Source: JADCCX01 sp051649305
GTDB lineage: Bacteria; Pseudomonadota; Alphaproteobacteria; Rhizobiales; Beijerinckiaceae
Assembly: GCA_051649305.1 (NCBI GenBank)
Contig: JBOFGV010000044.1
Coordinates: 1 to 64,000, forward strand
Length of the DNA stretch: 64,000 nucleotides
Direction: 5' to 3'
A program made the translations under genes and the position numbers. Below the pieces are notes generated by a model that saw only the letters and a list, made by a program, of their open reading frames with translations, did not search any database and was not told the DNA's origin. Below are positions 18,701 through 26,249 of this stretch, one piece after another; position 1 is the first letter of the stretch, and the number at the start of each line of letters is the position of its first letter.

Positions 18701-18862
18701 CAGCATATCGAGGGCCTGAAACAGGTGCTGAACCGTTTGCGCGACGGGACTGATCCTTTCCTGTCGCACCGTATGCCAAAATACATGAAAGACACCGGTG
18801 CCTATGACCATCTCTCACGCACGCGGGAATGGATGGCTGATCATACCGGCGCCGAAGAATAG
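15767..18862 (+). CDS. addB: Double-strand break repair protein AddB (alphaproteobacterial type)
   Basis: A 1031-residue inactivated-helicase/nuclease subunit of the AddAB recombination machine. The N-terminal part resembles a helicase fold; the C-terminal RecB-family nuclease shows LRGRADRVDTL, then VIDYKSGTVPS and QLTLQAALA (about residues 885-930), which include the GRxDRxD and DYK catalytic motifs. It starts with TTG at 15767, overlapping the preceding stop, which is the only start that joins the upstream gene. The helicase partner AddA does not follow: RNase D does. Confidence 0.93.
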   Translation: MSARAANVFTIAPGAPFLPALVKACIDGTLGVGFPSEGRDFSSATIYVPTRRAARALAHAFAETLQPHAVLLPRIVPLGDPSDIEEQAILHQTDMGMDAPDMPPAINDLDRRLLLTGLIQGWQKSPLLQNLAASNDGFSIGDGFGSSYALSADLAKLIDEFAIEGADWSAVGGLVTEAFDNYWSLTKSFLDIAGAAWPKVLSELGLLDASTRLTLMLDAETERLKRTPPNHPVIAAGSTGTVPATARLLSAIARLPKGAVVLPGLDKNMDQPAWEMVGDASETASSTAGDGHPQTALKRLLVQLRIDREGVREIGKATETLALRSSVIAHSARSVEATEDWPDLRKILDEKIDNGLDDLMLFEAADERQEALGIAIALRGILEQTDKTAALITPDRALAQRVSAELRRWGIVADDSAGIPLSQTALGSVARLILKAAGADFDIASTAALLSCGLVPFDMEAEPYADARHALELLGFRGQELASGLEGLAAALDDAEKTVAHHHAAPPVARLDADRLVAARALLIQCIETLQPLHTFSPESHPLKTWAAAHQQAVERWAGGRATLGSDAVALGAVFDTIQNAMLDPVVSLAEYDAFLEETLRETPVSPSTPVQGRIKIWGLLEARLLTADRVVLGGLNEGIWPPDARNDAFLNRSMRAQLGLASPDRRIGQSAHDFAQAAGATEVVFSRAQSVEGSPMVASRFLRRLDAFVGKDATQAMKDRAKWLKSSVQAIDAAPAQKAVDRPEPRPAAHLQPPSLSITEIVTLYRDPYAIYARHILALSPLESLMSGVDARDRGDIIHKVLAEFVQQTRETWPDDPLATIMQIGEAAFEPIIHLESVRAFWWPMFEKTAIWFVDWEATRRTLVSRAETETSGSMVLSLSDGTPFLLRGRADRVDTLTDGTLAVIDYKSGTVPSDKQVISGNEPQLTLQAALAAAGAFRNVVSAPVSEIGYAKVGTKTGYDAVSFEDSDVDVGGKALQHIEGLKQVLNRLRDGTDPFLSHRMPKYMKDTGAYDHLSRTREWMADHTGAEE

Positions 18863-18924
18863 GCGATTGGACGGCAGCCAGCGAAGCAGCTATGGCTTTG
18901 GGAAAGACATCAACAGGGCAACCC

Positions 18925-19539
18925 ATGACAGTGCATTATCACAAGGGCGATCTGCCCGCTGGTCTCGACTTCGGCAACGCTGTGGCGATTGACACCGAAA
19001 CCATGGGCCTGAACCCGCATCGTGACAGGCTCTGCGCCGTTCAGCTCTCCTCCGGCGATGGTAACGCCCATGTCGTCCAGATCATGGCTGGACAAAAGAA
19101 GGCACCCAATCTGGTGGCCTTGCTGCGTGACCGGAAGGTCACGAAGATCTTTCACTTCGCGCGTTTTGATCTGGCGGTTCTCTACCATGCCTTCAGCGTA
19201 AACACCGGGCCGGTTTATTGCACCAAGATTGCGTCTCGCCTGACGCGCACGTTCACCGATCGCCACGGGTTGAAGGATCTGGTGAAGGAGCTCTGCGGCG
19301 TTGAACTTTCCAAGCAACAGCAGTCATCGGACTGGGGCGCAGACACCTTCACCGAAGCGCAGCTGAGCTACGCTGCATCTGATGTGCTTTATCTGCACGA
19401 GATGCGCCAAAAACTGGATGTGATGCTGCAGCGCGAACACCGCAGCGAGATTGCATCTGCCTGCTTCACGTTTTTGCCAACCCGTGCCAAACTGGACCTG
19501 GCAGGATGGCCTGAACAGGACATCTTTGCGCATAGTTGA
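18925..19539 (+). CDS. RNase D-like 3'-5' exonuclease
   Basis: A 204-residue DEDDy exonuclease with Exo I IDTETMGL (about residues 23-30), Exo II FHFARFDLAVLYH and Exo III YAASDVLYLHEM. It lacks the C-terminal HRDC domains of E. coli RNase D, as usual for the short alphaproteobacterial form. ATG 18925 has AGGG six bases upstream. It precedes lptC, the arrangement common in Hyphomicrobiales. Role: trimming of RNA 3' ends. Confidence 0.92.
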   Translation: MTVHYHKGDLPAGLDFGNAVAIDTETMGLNPHRDRLCAVQLSSGDGNAHVVQIMAGQKKAPNLVALLRDRKVTKIFHFARFDLAVLYHAFSVNTGPVYCTKIASRLTRTFTDRHGLKDLVKELCGVELSKQQQSSDWGADTFTEAQLSYAASDVLYLHEMRQKLDVMLQREHRSEIASACFTFLPTRAKLDLAGWPEQDIFAHS

Positions 19540-19629
19540 AACGACTGGATGTAAAGCGCCTTAACTTCGCCACAGGATTGAGGCGAGAGATTTTGTACAA
19601 AGAAGTCATTGGGTTCTGAAAGCAGGGAT

Positions 19630-20388
19630 ATGCTTCGCGCGCTTGCTGCAAAGGTGCTGAGATCAGCTGGAATGCAACGGACCAGTCCGCTTGCAACGGC
19701 ATCTGCACAAGGCGGCGTTGCATCGCCTGTTCTGTCTGCGCCTGTTGATAATCCGGCTTACAACAAGGCCATGCGCCACAGCCGCCGGGTGCGGTTCCTG
19801 CGGCGTGCCATTCCCTTTGTCTGCATTGCTGCGGTTGTTGTTCCCATCACCTGGGGCATGGTTGCGCCTTTCGCAAAATCGATCCCGGATGTGACAGTGG
19901 CGCGCACCAGCATTTCGGGCAGCAAAATCACGATGGATTCGCCCAAGCTCTCTGGCTTCAAGAAAGATCAGAAGTCCTATGAAGTGACGGCAAGAGAAGC
20001 TGTGCAGGATATCAAGACACCGACAGTGATTGAACTGAACCAGCTTGTTGCCCGCATGGAGCAGGAACGCAACAGCTTTGCACGCCTGACATCCGACTGG
20101 GGTCGGTTTGACCAGACAGCTGACAAGCTTGATCTCAAAGGCAATGTCAGGGTGCGGACAGACAATGGCTACGAGGTCGACATGCTGTCTGCGCGTGTGG
20201 AAATGAAGTCGGGTAATGTCGTCTCATCCGAACCTGTCAAGGTAAGGACACAGAGCGGCACGATTGAAGCTGACAGTGTCGAGGTCAAGGACAACGCAAC
20301 CCACGTTATCTTTCAGGGTCGCGTTAAGTCTGTCTTCATCCAGACAGACGATCTCTCATCCAAAGTTGATGGAGCCACAACACAATGA
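19630..20388 (+). CDS. lptC: LPS export protein LptC
   Basis: A bitopic inner-membrane protein of about 252 residues that links the LptBFG extractor to the periplasmic LptA bridge. A basic N-terminal segment (HSRRVRFLRRAIPF) leads into one membrane helix (about residues 58-80), followed by a beta-rich periplasmic domain with the LptC pattern KLSGFKKDQKSYEVTAREAVQD. Its stop overlaps the lptA start (ATGA). ATG 19630 is assumed; TTG 19609 is possible. Confidence 0.9.
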   Translation: MLRALAAKVLRSAGMQRTSPLATASAQGGVASPVLSAPVDNPAYNKAMRHSRRVRFLRRAIPFVCIAAVVVPITWGMVAPFAKSIPDVTVARTSISGSKITMDSPKLSGFKKDQKSYEVTAREAVQDIKTPTVIELNQLVARMEQERNSFARLTSDWGRFDQTADKLDLKGNVRVRTDNGYEVDMLSARVEMKSGNVVSSEPVKVRTQSGTIEADSVEVKDNATHVIFQGRVKSVFIQTDDLSSKVDGATTQ

Positions 20389-21023
20389 TTCGCGGTATGA
20401 AATGGCTATTCGCTGCTGCCTTTGCCTTTGGCGGCGTCCTGACAATCACCCCCTATGACAGTTCGGCACAGGCGCAGGCTGCGAGAGCCGGAGCGCGTAG
20501 CGACCCCTTTGGCGGTTTTGGGGGCAATTCGAAAGACCCTATCCGGATTGATGCCAACAAGCTTGAGGTTTTCGACAAGGAGCAAAAGGCCATCTACAGC
20601 GGCGATGTGATTGCAGTACGCGGCACCACAACCACACGCGCCAGCACTATGACCATCTTCTACGACAACAAGAAAACCGGCAATGCAAAGCTTGGTGCAG
20701 GTGCCGTGCGCAGTGCCAATGGTGGTGCAGCAGCAGCCCAGGATGGGGCTCTCAAACGCATCGAATTCAAGGGACCAGTCAGTGTTGTTAACGGCACGCA
20801 GACAGCGACAGCCAATGAAATGATTTATGACGCGCTGGCCAAAAAGGTATTCCTCAAAGGCAATGCGATTGTGGCTGATGGCCTTAATGTCCAACAGGGT
20901 GAGAGCATGGTGTATAATACAGAAACCTCTATTGCAACAATAACCAGCCCAGTCCCAGGAGGACGTGTGAAAGGCATTTTTACGCCCGGCAGCCAGGATG
21001 AGAAGCCTGCACCCAAGAGATGA
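20385..21023 (+). CDS. lptA: LPS transport periplasmic protein LptA
   Basis: A 212-residue OstA-like protein with a signal peptide (about residues 1-29, ending AQA) and a beta-jellyroll of repeated strands, including IRIDANKLEVFDKEQKAIYSGDV and GNAIVADGLNVQQGESMVYN. It forms the oligomeric bridge that carries LPS across the periplasm. Translationally coupled to lptC by ATGA overlap. Confidence 0.93.
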   Translation: MIRGMKWLFAAAFAFGGVLTITPYDSSAQAQAARAGARSDPFGGFGGNSKDPIRIDANKLEVFDKEQKAIYSGDVIAVRGTTTTRASTMTIFYDNKKTGNAKLGAGAVRSANGGAAAAQDGALKRIEFKGPVSVVNGTQTATANEMIYDALAKKVFLKGNAIVADGLNVQQGESMVYNTETSIATITSPVPGGRVKGIFTPGSQDEKPAPKR

Positions 21024-21112
21024 GACCGGCGCGCGCTCAAGTGATATTGACTGCTTGTTTTTGAAGCACGACCCTTTATCTAACAAAGTTGTTTGAACAG
21101 GAATTTCAACGC

Positions 21113-22009
21113 GTGAACTTCGCCTTCTGGAGACGGAAAGACACTGCCACCCCGGTCAGCAAAGCTGCTCCGGACGCAGCGCTTGCGGCTCTTGTGCGTG
21201 ATCTTGGTGGTGGTGAGACGGCAGACAATGCTTCTGTGCCAACAGAGCCAGAGCCGATAGCAAAACCTGCCATCGTGTCTTCGGGCGCTGATATGCTGTC
21301 AGCCCATGGCTTGCAGAAGAGCTTCAAGGGGCGGCGCGTCGTTGATGGCGTCAGCCTGAACGTCCGCAAGGGCGAGGCTGTCGGCCTGCTTGGCCCCAAC
21401 GGTGCGGGCAAGACAACCGCCTTTTATATGATCACAGGCTTGCTGGAATCAGATGCAGGTGAAGTTATTCTTGAAGGCAACAATATCACTCCCCTGCCGA
21501 TGTATCGCCGGGCACGGCTCGGCATTGGCTATCTGCCACAGGAAGCCTCGATTTTCCGTGGCCTGACCGTTGAAGACAACATCCGCGCTGTGCTGCAGGT
21601 GGTTGAGCCCAACCGCAAAAAGCGCGAGGAAGAACTGGATTCGCTGCTGGCTGAATTCAACATCACACGCCTGCGCAAATCTCCCTCCATCGCGTTGTCT
21701 GGCGGTGAACGCCGTCGCTGTGAAATTGCCCGTGCCCTTGCCGGTCGCCCGAAGTTTATGCTGCTCGATGAACCCTTTGCGGGTATCGATCCCATCGCTG
21801 TGGGAGATATCCAGAACCTTGTGCACCACCTCAAGGCGCGCGGCATTGGCGTGCTTATCACCGATCACAACGTGCGTGAAACTTTGGCGCTGACAGACCG
21901 CGCCTACATCATCCATTCCGGCAAGGTGCTGATGGAAGGCAAGCCGCAGGAAGTGATTGATCATCCTGATGTGCGCAGGCTCTATCTGGGTGAAGATTTC
22001 CGCATGTAA
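21113..22009 (+). CDS. lptB: LPS export ABC transporter ATPase LptB
   Basis: ABC ATPase of about 298 residues with Walker A GPNGAGKTTAFYMI, Q-loop region LGIGYLPQEASIFRGLTVEDN, signature ALSGGERRRCEIARAL, Walker B FMLLDEPFAGIDP and switch ITDHNVRETL, all LptB-typical. The core starts at about residue 60; the first 60 residues are an Ala/Pro/Glu-rich extension found only in some alphaproteobacteria. GTG 21113 with AGGA upstream was chosen over TTG 21089. rpoN, the usual next gene, is absent. Confidence 0.93.
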   Translation: MNFAFWRRKDTATPVSKAAPDAALAALVRDLGGGETADNASVPTEPEPIAKPAIVSSGADMLSAHGLQKSFKGRRVVDGVSLNVRKGEAVGLLGPNGAGKTTAFYMITGLLESDAGEVILEGNNITPLPMYRRARLGIGYLPQEASIFRGLTVEDNIRAVLQVVEPNRKKREEELDSLLAEFNITRLRKSPSIALSGGERRRCEIARALAGRPKFMLLDEPFAGIDPIAVGDIQNLVHHLKARGIGVLITDHNVRETLALTDRAYIIHSGKVLMEGKPQEVIDHPDVRRLYLGEDFRM

Positions 22010-22086
22010 GGCCTGAGCGGCGCGATTCAGACGATATTGTCGGTATTCTCCCCTGATTTCTCTGAGTTCACACAGGCGTCTGGCTG

Positions 22087-22761
22087 GTGTTTCATGCTGC
22101 AATGTATGGATTTTCCTTCAATCGCTGTGCCGTCCTGTGTCTTGCCCTCATGCTATCTGCGTGCATGCGGCCGGAGCGCACCACCAACCATGCGGATTGG
22201 CTGAAGGAATCCACCCGCACATGGAAGGGCGAAACCAAAGCCCGCGTCATCGCCGCCGCAGAAGCCGTGCTGAAACATTCGGACCCCGGCGACATCACTT
22301 TCGAATACAGCAAATCCGGCTTCAGCGCCCGGCGCAAGTTCTTCATCTATGCGGTTCTAGCCACAGCAGAGGGCGAGGACCGCTGGACCTTTGCAGCGAG
22401 CGAGAACGATGAAGGTGCGAGTGCCGCAGTGCGCATTGTGCAGCGGGGCAAAGCAACAGCAGGGCGTGCCACCGAACGGTTCAGGGACAACCAGATGACC
22501 ATCGGCAGCTTCCGGCTGTTCTATGCACGTCTTGATTTCATGCTGGGTAAGCGAAGCGACTGGATTGCATGCGCAGATGCTGTTGCGAAGCTAGGACTGG
22601 CAAGGGAAGCGCCCGGACTTCAGGCACTGTGCAGCAGCACACATCAGGCCAACGACAATGCACCGCCTGCCAAGCTGACTTTGAAGGCTGCAAACCAGCC
22701 GCAGGCCAAGGGTGGGTTGCCTGCGCCTCCTCAACTCTCGCTAGCAGAAGAACCGGACTAA
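22087..22761 (+). CDS. Predicted lipoprotein of unknown function
   Basis: A 224-residue protein with a lipoprotein signal peptide ending in the lipobox LMLSAC (lipidated Cys at about 26) followed by MRPERTT. The mature part is soluble and mixed alpha/beta with no motif I recognise; the last 40 residues are Pro/Ala/Lys-rich. Start may be GTG 22087 or ATG 22102. Its stop codon overlaps the metW stop tail-to-tail. Confidence 0.7.
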   Translation: MFHAAMYGFSFNRCAVLCLALMLSACMRPERTTNHADWLKESTRTWKGETKARVIAAAEAVLKHSDPGDITFEYSKSGFSARRKFFIYAVLATAEGEDRWTFAASENDEGASAAVRIVQRGKATAGRATERFRDNQMTIGSFRLFYARLDFMLGKRSDWIACADAVAKLGLAREAPGLQALCSSTHQANDNAPPAKLTLKAANQPQAKGGLPAPPQLSLAEEPD

Positions 22762-23411
22762 GACCTGTTGTCCGCGCTGCGCTTCAGCAGGAAAACCGCC
22801 TGCTCGCCAAACACGTTCCAGAACCACCATGGGGCCGTCAATCGCAGAGGTTCACCGGATGCATTTAGCGCCTGTGCGCGCTCTGTAACTGCACCGATCT
22901 GATGCACAAGGTCATCGAAATCCCTGATGGTACAGAAGTGGATGTTGGGCGTTTCGTACCACGCATCCGGCAGGTTTTCAGTGACAGGCATGCGCCCGCC
23001 AACCATGATGTCATAGCGCACGCGCCAGTGGCCAAAGTTGGGGAAAGAAACAATGGCCCGCCGCCCCACACGCAGCATCTGCTCAAGCACCTTGCGTGGG
23101 TTGCGGGTGGCCTGAATGGTCTGAGACAAGATCACGTAATCGAAGGAGTCATCGGGATAATTGACGAGGTCCGTGTCCGCATCGCCCTGAATGACGGCAA
23201 GACCATGGGTGACGCAATTGGCCACACCATCGCGCGAAAGCTCGATGCCACGGGCATCCACATTCTTGCGGTCAGCCAACAGTTTGAGCAGCGCACCATC
23301 ACCGCAACCAACGTCCAGCACGCGGCTGCCACGCTCCACCATGTCAGCGATGATCAGGAGATCAACGCGGGCACCGGGACCTGATGAGAGATGGGGATCG
23401 GAAATCGACAT
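22758..23411 (-). CDS. metW: Methionine biosynthesis protein MetW
   Basis: A 217-residue class I SAM-methyltransferase-like protein with motif I VLDVGCGDGALL (about residues 35-46), ARGIELSRDGV and the MetW stretch FDYVILSQTIQATRNPRKVLEQMLRVG. It works with MetX, which it adjoins without a gap (metX stop, then metW ATG). MetW is thought to activate or stabilise MetX. Confidence 0.95.
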   Translation of the reverse strand: MSISDPHLSSGPGARVDLLIIADMVERGSRVLDVGCGDGALLKLLADRKNVDARGIELSRDGVANCVTHGLAVIQGDADTDLVNYPDDSFDYVILSQTIQATRNPRKVLEQMLRVGRRAIVSFPNFGHWRVRYDIMVGGRMPVTENLPDAWYETPNIHFCTIRDFDDLVHQIGAVTERAQALNASGEPLRLTAPWWFWNVFGEQAVFLLKRSADNRS

Positions 23412-24617
23412 CTACAATCCCCTCGCCTTTGCCGCTGCATTGACGAAGCCGCTGAGGGTCGCAAAGAACTCTGGCTCCTCCAGCAAAAATGCATCGTGCC
23501 CTTTGTCGCTGTCGATCTCGACAAACGAGACAAGCGCGCCTGCCGCATTGAGAGCATGCACAACGGCGCGGCTGTCAGCTGTTGGAAAGAGCCAGTCCGA
23601 GGTGAAGGAAACGATGCAGAAGCGCGTCTTCGAGCCTTCGAAAGCCTTGGCCAGCACACCACCATGGTCTTCCGCCAGATCGAAATAATCCATGGCGCGG
23701 GTCAGATAGAGATAGCTGTTGGCATCGAAGCGCTCGACAAAGCTTGAGCCTTGGTAGCGCAGATAGCTTTCCACCTGAAAGTCAGCATCAAAAGAGAACG
23801 TTGGCGCATCGCGGTCTTGCAACCGTCGTCCGAACTTGCGCTGCAGTGCAGGCTCCGAAAGATAGGTGATGTGGGCCGCCATGCGCGCCACACCCAGACC
23901 TTTTTCTGGCTGCGTGCCTTTTTCCCGGTAGCGACCACCGGACCAGGCGGGATCAGCCATCACGGCCTGACGACCCACCTCGTGAAAAGCGATGTTCTGA
24001 GCGGAGTGTTTGGGTGCTGTTGCAATCGGCATCGCTGCAAAAACACGGTCCTTGTAGGTGGATGCCCATTCCAGCACCTGCATGCCGCCCATGGATCCGC
24101 CGATGACGGCAAACAGGGTTTCAATGCCCAGATGATCGATCAGCATGGCCTGTGCGCGCACCATATCGCGGATGGTCACAACAGGCAGATCCAGCGCATA
24201 GGGTTTATCCGTGACTGGGCTGGTTGAGGCAGGTCCGGTTGAACCCAGACAGCCCCCCACCACATTGCTGCAGATGACGAAATACTTGTTCGTATCGATG
24301 ATCTTGCCCGGGCCGATCAGCGTTTCCCACCAGCCTGCCTTGCCTGTGACAGGATTGACGCTTGCGACGTGCTGGTCGCCTGTGAGCGCATGGCAGACCA
24401 GAACCGCGTTGGATTTGGCGGCATTCAATATGCCGTAGGTTTGATAGGCAATCTGCAGGGGCGAAATGGCGGCACCTGAATCGAGCACAAGCGGCTGGTC
24501 AACGCCAAAACGCACAACAAGGCTGTCAGGCGTGTCTGTCTGCGACGAGCCTGTGCCCTTGGGCAGTTTGCTTTTGCTCACGCTGGGCTTCGGCGTACTC
24601 ACACAAATTTCCTGCAT
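23412..24617 (-). CDS. metX: Homoserine O-acetyltransferase MetX
   Basis: A 401-residue alpha/beta hydrolase-fold acyltransferase that acetylates (or in some lineages succinylates) homoserine for methionine synthesis. Signatures are CHALTGDQHVA, nucleophile elbow GGSMGGMQVLEWA, and the triad Asp and His in FTSDWLFP and KGHDAFLLE. ATG 24617 has GGA five bases upstream. The leader between 24618 and 24741 was checked for a SAM-II riboswitch and does not match. Confidence 0.96.
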   Translation of the reverse strand: MQEICVSTPKPSVSKSKLPKGTGSSQTDTPDSLVVRFGVDQPLVLDSGAAISPLQIAYQTYGILNAAKSNAVLVCHALTGDQHVASVNPVTGKAGWWETLIGPGKIIDTNKYFVICSNVVGGCLGSTGPASTSPVTDKPYALDLPVVTIRDMVRAQAMLIDHLGIETLFAVIGGSMGGMQVLEWASTYKDRVFAAMPIATAPKHSAQNIAFHEVGRQAVMADPAWSGGRYREKGTQPEKGLGVARMAAHITYLSEPALQRKFGRRLQDRDAPTFSFDADFQVESYLRYQGSSFVERFDANSYLYLTRAMDYFDLAEDHGGVLAKAFEGSKTRFCIVSFTSDWLFPTADSRAVVHALNAAGALVSFVEIDSDKGHDAFLLEEPEFFATLSGFVNAAAKARGL

Positions 24618-24741
24618 TAAGTCCAATATGTTCGATATAGAGAACGTTTTGGCTTTTGCCTAGTGCGATTGACGCTGCGAAGGAACAAGAAACTAAAGTT
24701 CAGGCTGGCACTTCAATTCGGCTCATGCCATTGGCTGGCAA

Positions 24742-25272
24742 ATGTACGATGCAGTAATTCTGGCTGACGCCAATCCAACCGCCAGCGCGCGCACCCTTGC
24801 AACCCTTGTTGAAGGGGTTGTTGAAGGCATGTTGGGCCGCGTGGTGGTGCTCGCCAGCGCTGAAAACGATGCATTTGCAAAGCTAACGGATGCTGCAGGT
24901 TGCTCGTTGGTGATTGCCGAGACTGGAGCGCAGATTCCCGGTGCTCTGAAGGACCATCTGAGCACAAGCCATGTGCTGGCTTTCAAAGCGGGGGCAATTT
25001 TGCCTCCGGGCTGGCCTGCGTTGCTGAAAGCTGAAATTCACAAACACGGCCATCCCTATCCAGAGGGCGCTTTTGCCTTTCGCCCGCCCACCCGCAAGAC
25101 ATTCCTGACCATGGCTTTTTCCATTACCGTGCGCCAGAAGATGACTCTTGTGCATGGCGGACTGGTGCCACGCAGCTGGCTTCTTGATGAAACATTTGCA
25201 GGCGACACCCTCAAACCACCGGGGCCCGTGCACATGACAAAGATTATTGTGGTTGAAAATAACGAGATCTGA
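24742..25272 (+). CDS. Hypothetical protein, weakly glycosyltransferase-like
   Basis: A 176-residue protein beginning MYDAVILADANPTASARTLATLVEGVVEG, a Rossmann-like beta-alpha start that recalls GT-A transferases, followed by HVLAFKAGAILPPGWPALL and a C-terminal KIIVVENNEI. No full DxD motif is visible. It diverges from metX and converges on sufE with 10 bp between stops. Function not assigned. Confidence 0.6.
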   Translation: MYDAVILADANPTASARTLATLVEGVVEGMLGRVVVLASAENDAFAKLTDAAGCSLVIAETGAQIPGALKDHLSTSHVLAFKAGAILPPGWPALLKAEIHKHGHPYPEGAFAFRPPTRKTFLTMAFSITVRQKMTLVHGGLVPRSWLLDETFAGDTLKPPGPVHMTKIIVVENNEI

Positions 25273-25282
25273 AAGGCTGGTG

Positions 25283-25714
25283 TCAGCCAGCCCTCCGCAA
25301 AGCCGCTTCCGCGTCCCGCTTGATGCGCGCCACCATCGATCGCAAGCCATTTGAACGCTGCGACGACAGGTGAGCTTTCAGGCCAAGCTCGTCAAACTTT
25401 GCAAATGTATCGGTTGCGAGAATTTCAGAGGCCGGTTTGCCTGAATTCAGGGCTATCGCCAGCGAAACAAGGCCACGCACAATAATCGCATCGCTGTCGC
25501 CTGCGAAGGTCATGACCGGATCGGCACCCTTTCCTGCCGAGGTTGCAAGCCAGACCTGACTGGCACACCCCTGCACGCGATTCTGCTCGGTGCGTAGATC
25601 TTCTGCCAATGCGGGCAACGCCTTGCCGATCTGGATCACATAGGCATAGCGGTCTTCCCAGTCGTCGAGGACAGACAGGTTTTCCGCAATGTCTTCAAAT
25701 CTTGGCAGGGTCAT
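25283..25714 (-). CDS. sufE: SufE family cysteine desulfuration protein
   Basis: A 143-residue SufE protein. The sulfur-accepting cysteine sits in NRVQGCASQVWL (about residues 44-55), and the characteristic C-terminal HLSSQRSNGLRSMVARIK motif is present. It takes persulfide from SufS for Fe-S cluster assembly. The suf operon itself is not in the window. Confidence 0.95.
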   Translation of the reverse strand: MTLPRFEDIAENLSVLDDWEDRYAYVIQIGKALPALAEDLRTEQNRVQGCASQVWLATSAGKGADPVMTFAGDSDAIIVRGLVSLAIALNSGKPASEILATDTFAKFDELGLKAHLSSQRSNGLRSMVARIKRDAEAALRRAG

Positions 25715-25757
25715 GCGCCGGACATGGCCTCGCTTGGCATAATCGTCAAGACTTGCT

Positions 25758-26000
25758 TCAGGGTCTTGATGGCTTTCGTGGCTGACTGTCGCTTTCGGTC
25801 AACGTGACCGCAGTGCGGGCTGCTTCGGCACAAACCGTGGGGTTTTTGCGGCAGTAGGCCATAGCGCTTTCAGCTGTCGGCATGTGCTGCTCCTTGACAG
25901 CACTGGCCATGCCAAACATGGACCTCGCGGCCTCCATTGTCTGCTCCGGCGCAACCGCCAGCAGAAGACCGGCAGCAGCTGCAATGCGCAAAATAGCCAT
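25758..26000 (-). CDS. Small exported protein, DUF5330-like
   Basis: An 80-residue protein with an N-terminal hydrophobic signal or anchor (MAILRIAAAAGLLLAVAP) and a mature part with two cysteines in AMAYCRKNPTVCAEAARTAV. The pattern resembles DUF5330 proteins of Hyphomicrobiales. ATG 26000 has GAGG eight bases upstream. Function unknown. Confidence 0.65.
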   Translation of the reverse strand: MAILRIAAAAGLLLAVAPEQTMEAARSMFGMASAVKEQHMPTAESAMAYCRKNPTVCAEAARTAVTLTESDSQPRKPSRP

Positions 26001-26249
26001 AACAGAAACCTCTAAACCATTACGCTCTTTTTGAGCACACATTCACTATACAGCAACCCTTGTTGCCATTGTCTGAACCTTGCCCGCGCAATCTGACCCA
26101 AATGCTTCATGATCTGTAAACCATAACTGCGCTTGGGGCGCTGCAAGCCCGCATGTTTCGTCAGAAGAACGCGTTCTTAGCCATGATTTAACAGGCATGG
26201 GGCATTGTTGTGATGCTGGTTCGGATTTTTCGAACTTATGGAACACACA

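Noticed and set aside
20406..21086. 226-codon frame on the minus strand
   Set aside because: Antisense to lptA, which has a clear signal peptide and fold; Cys/His-rich composition without motif.
24618..24741. Possible SAM-II riboswitch before metX
   Set aside because: The leader lacks the conserved GGTGATTT and downstream pseudoknot pattern; only a small GGC-AAAA-GCC hairpin is present.
26046..26246. 66-codon minus-strand frame in front of the kinase gene
   Set aside because: No ribosome site or recognisable pattern; the 250-bp interval more likely holds the divergent promoters of the kinase and DUF5330-like genes.
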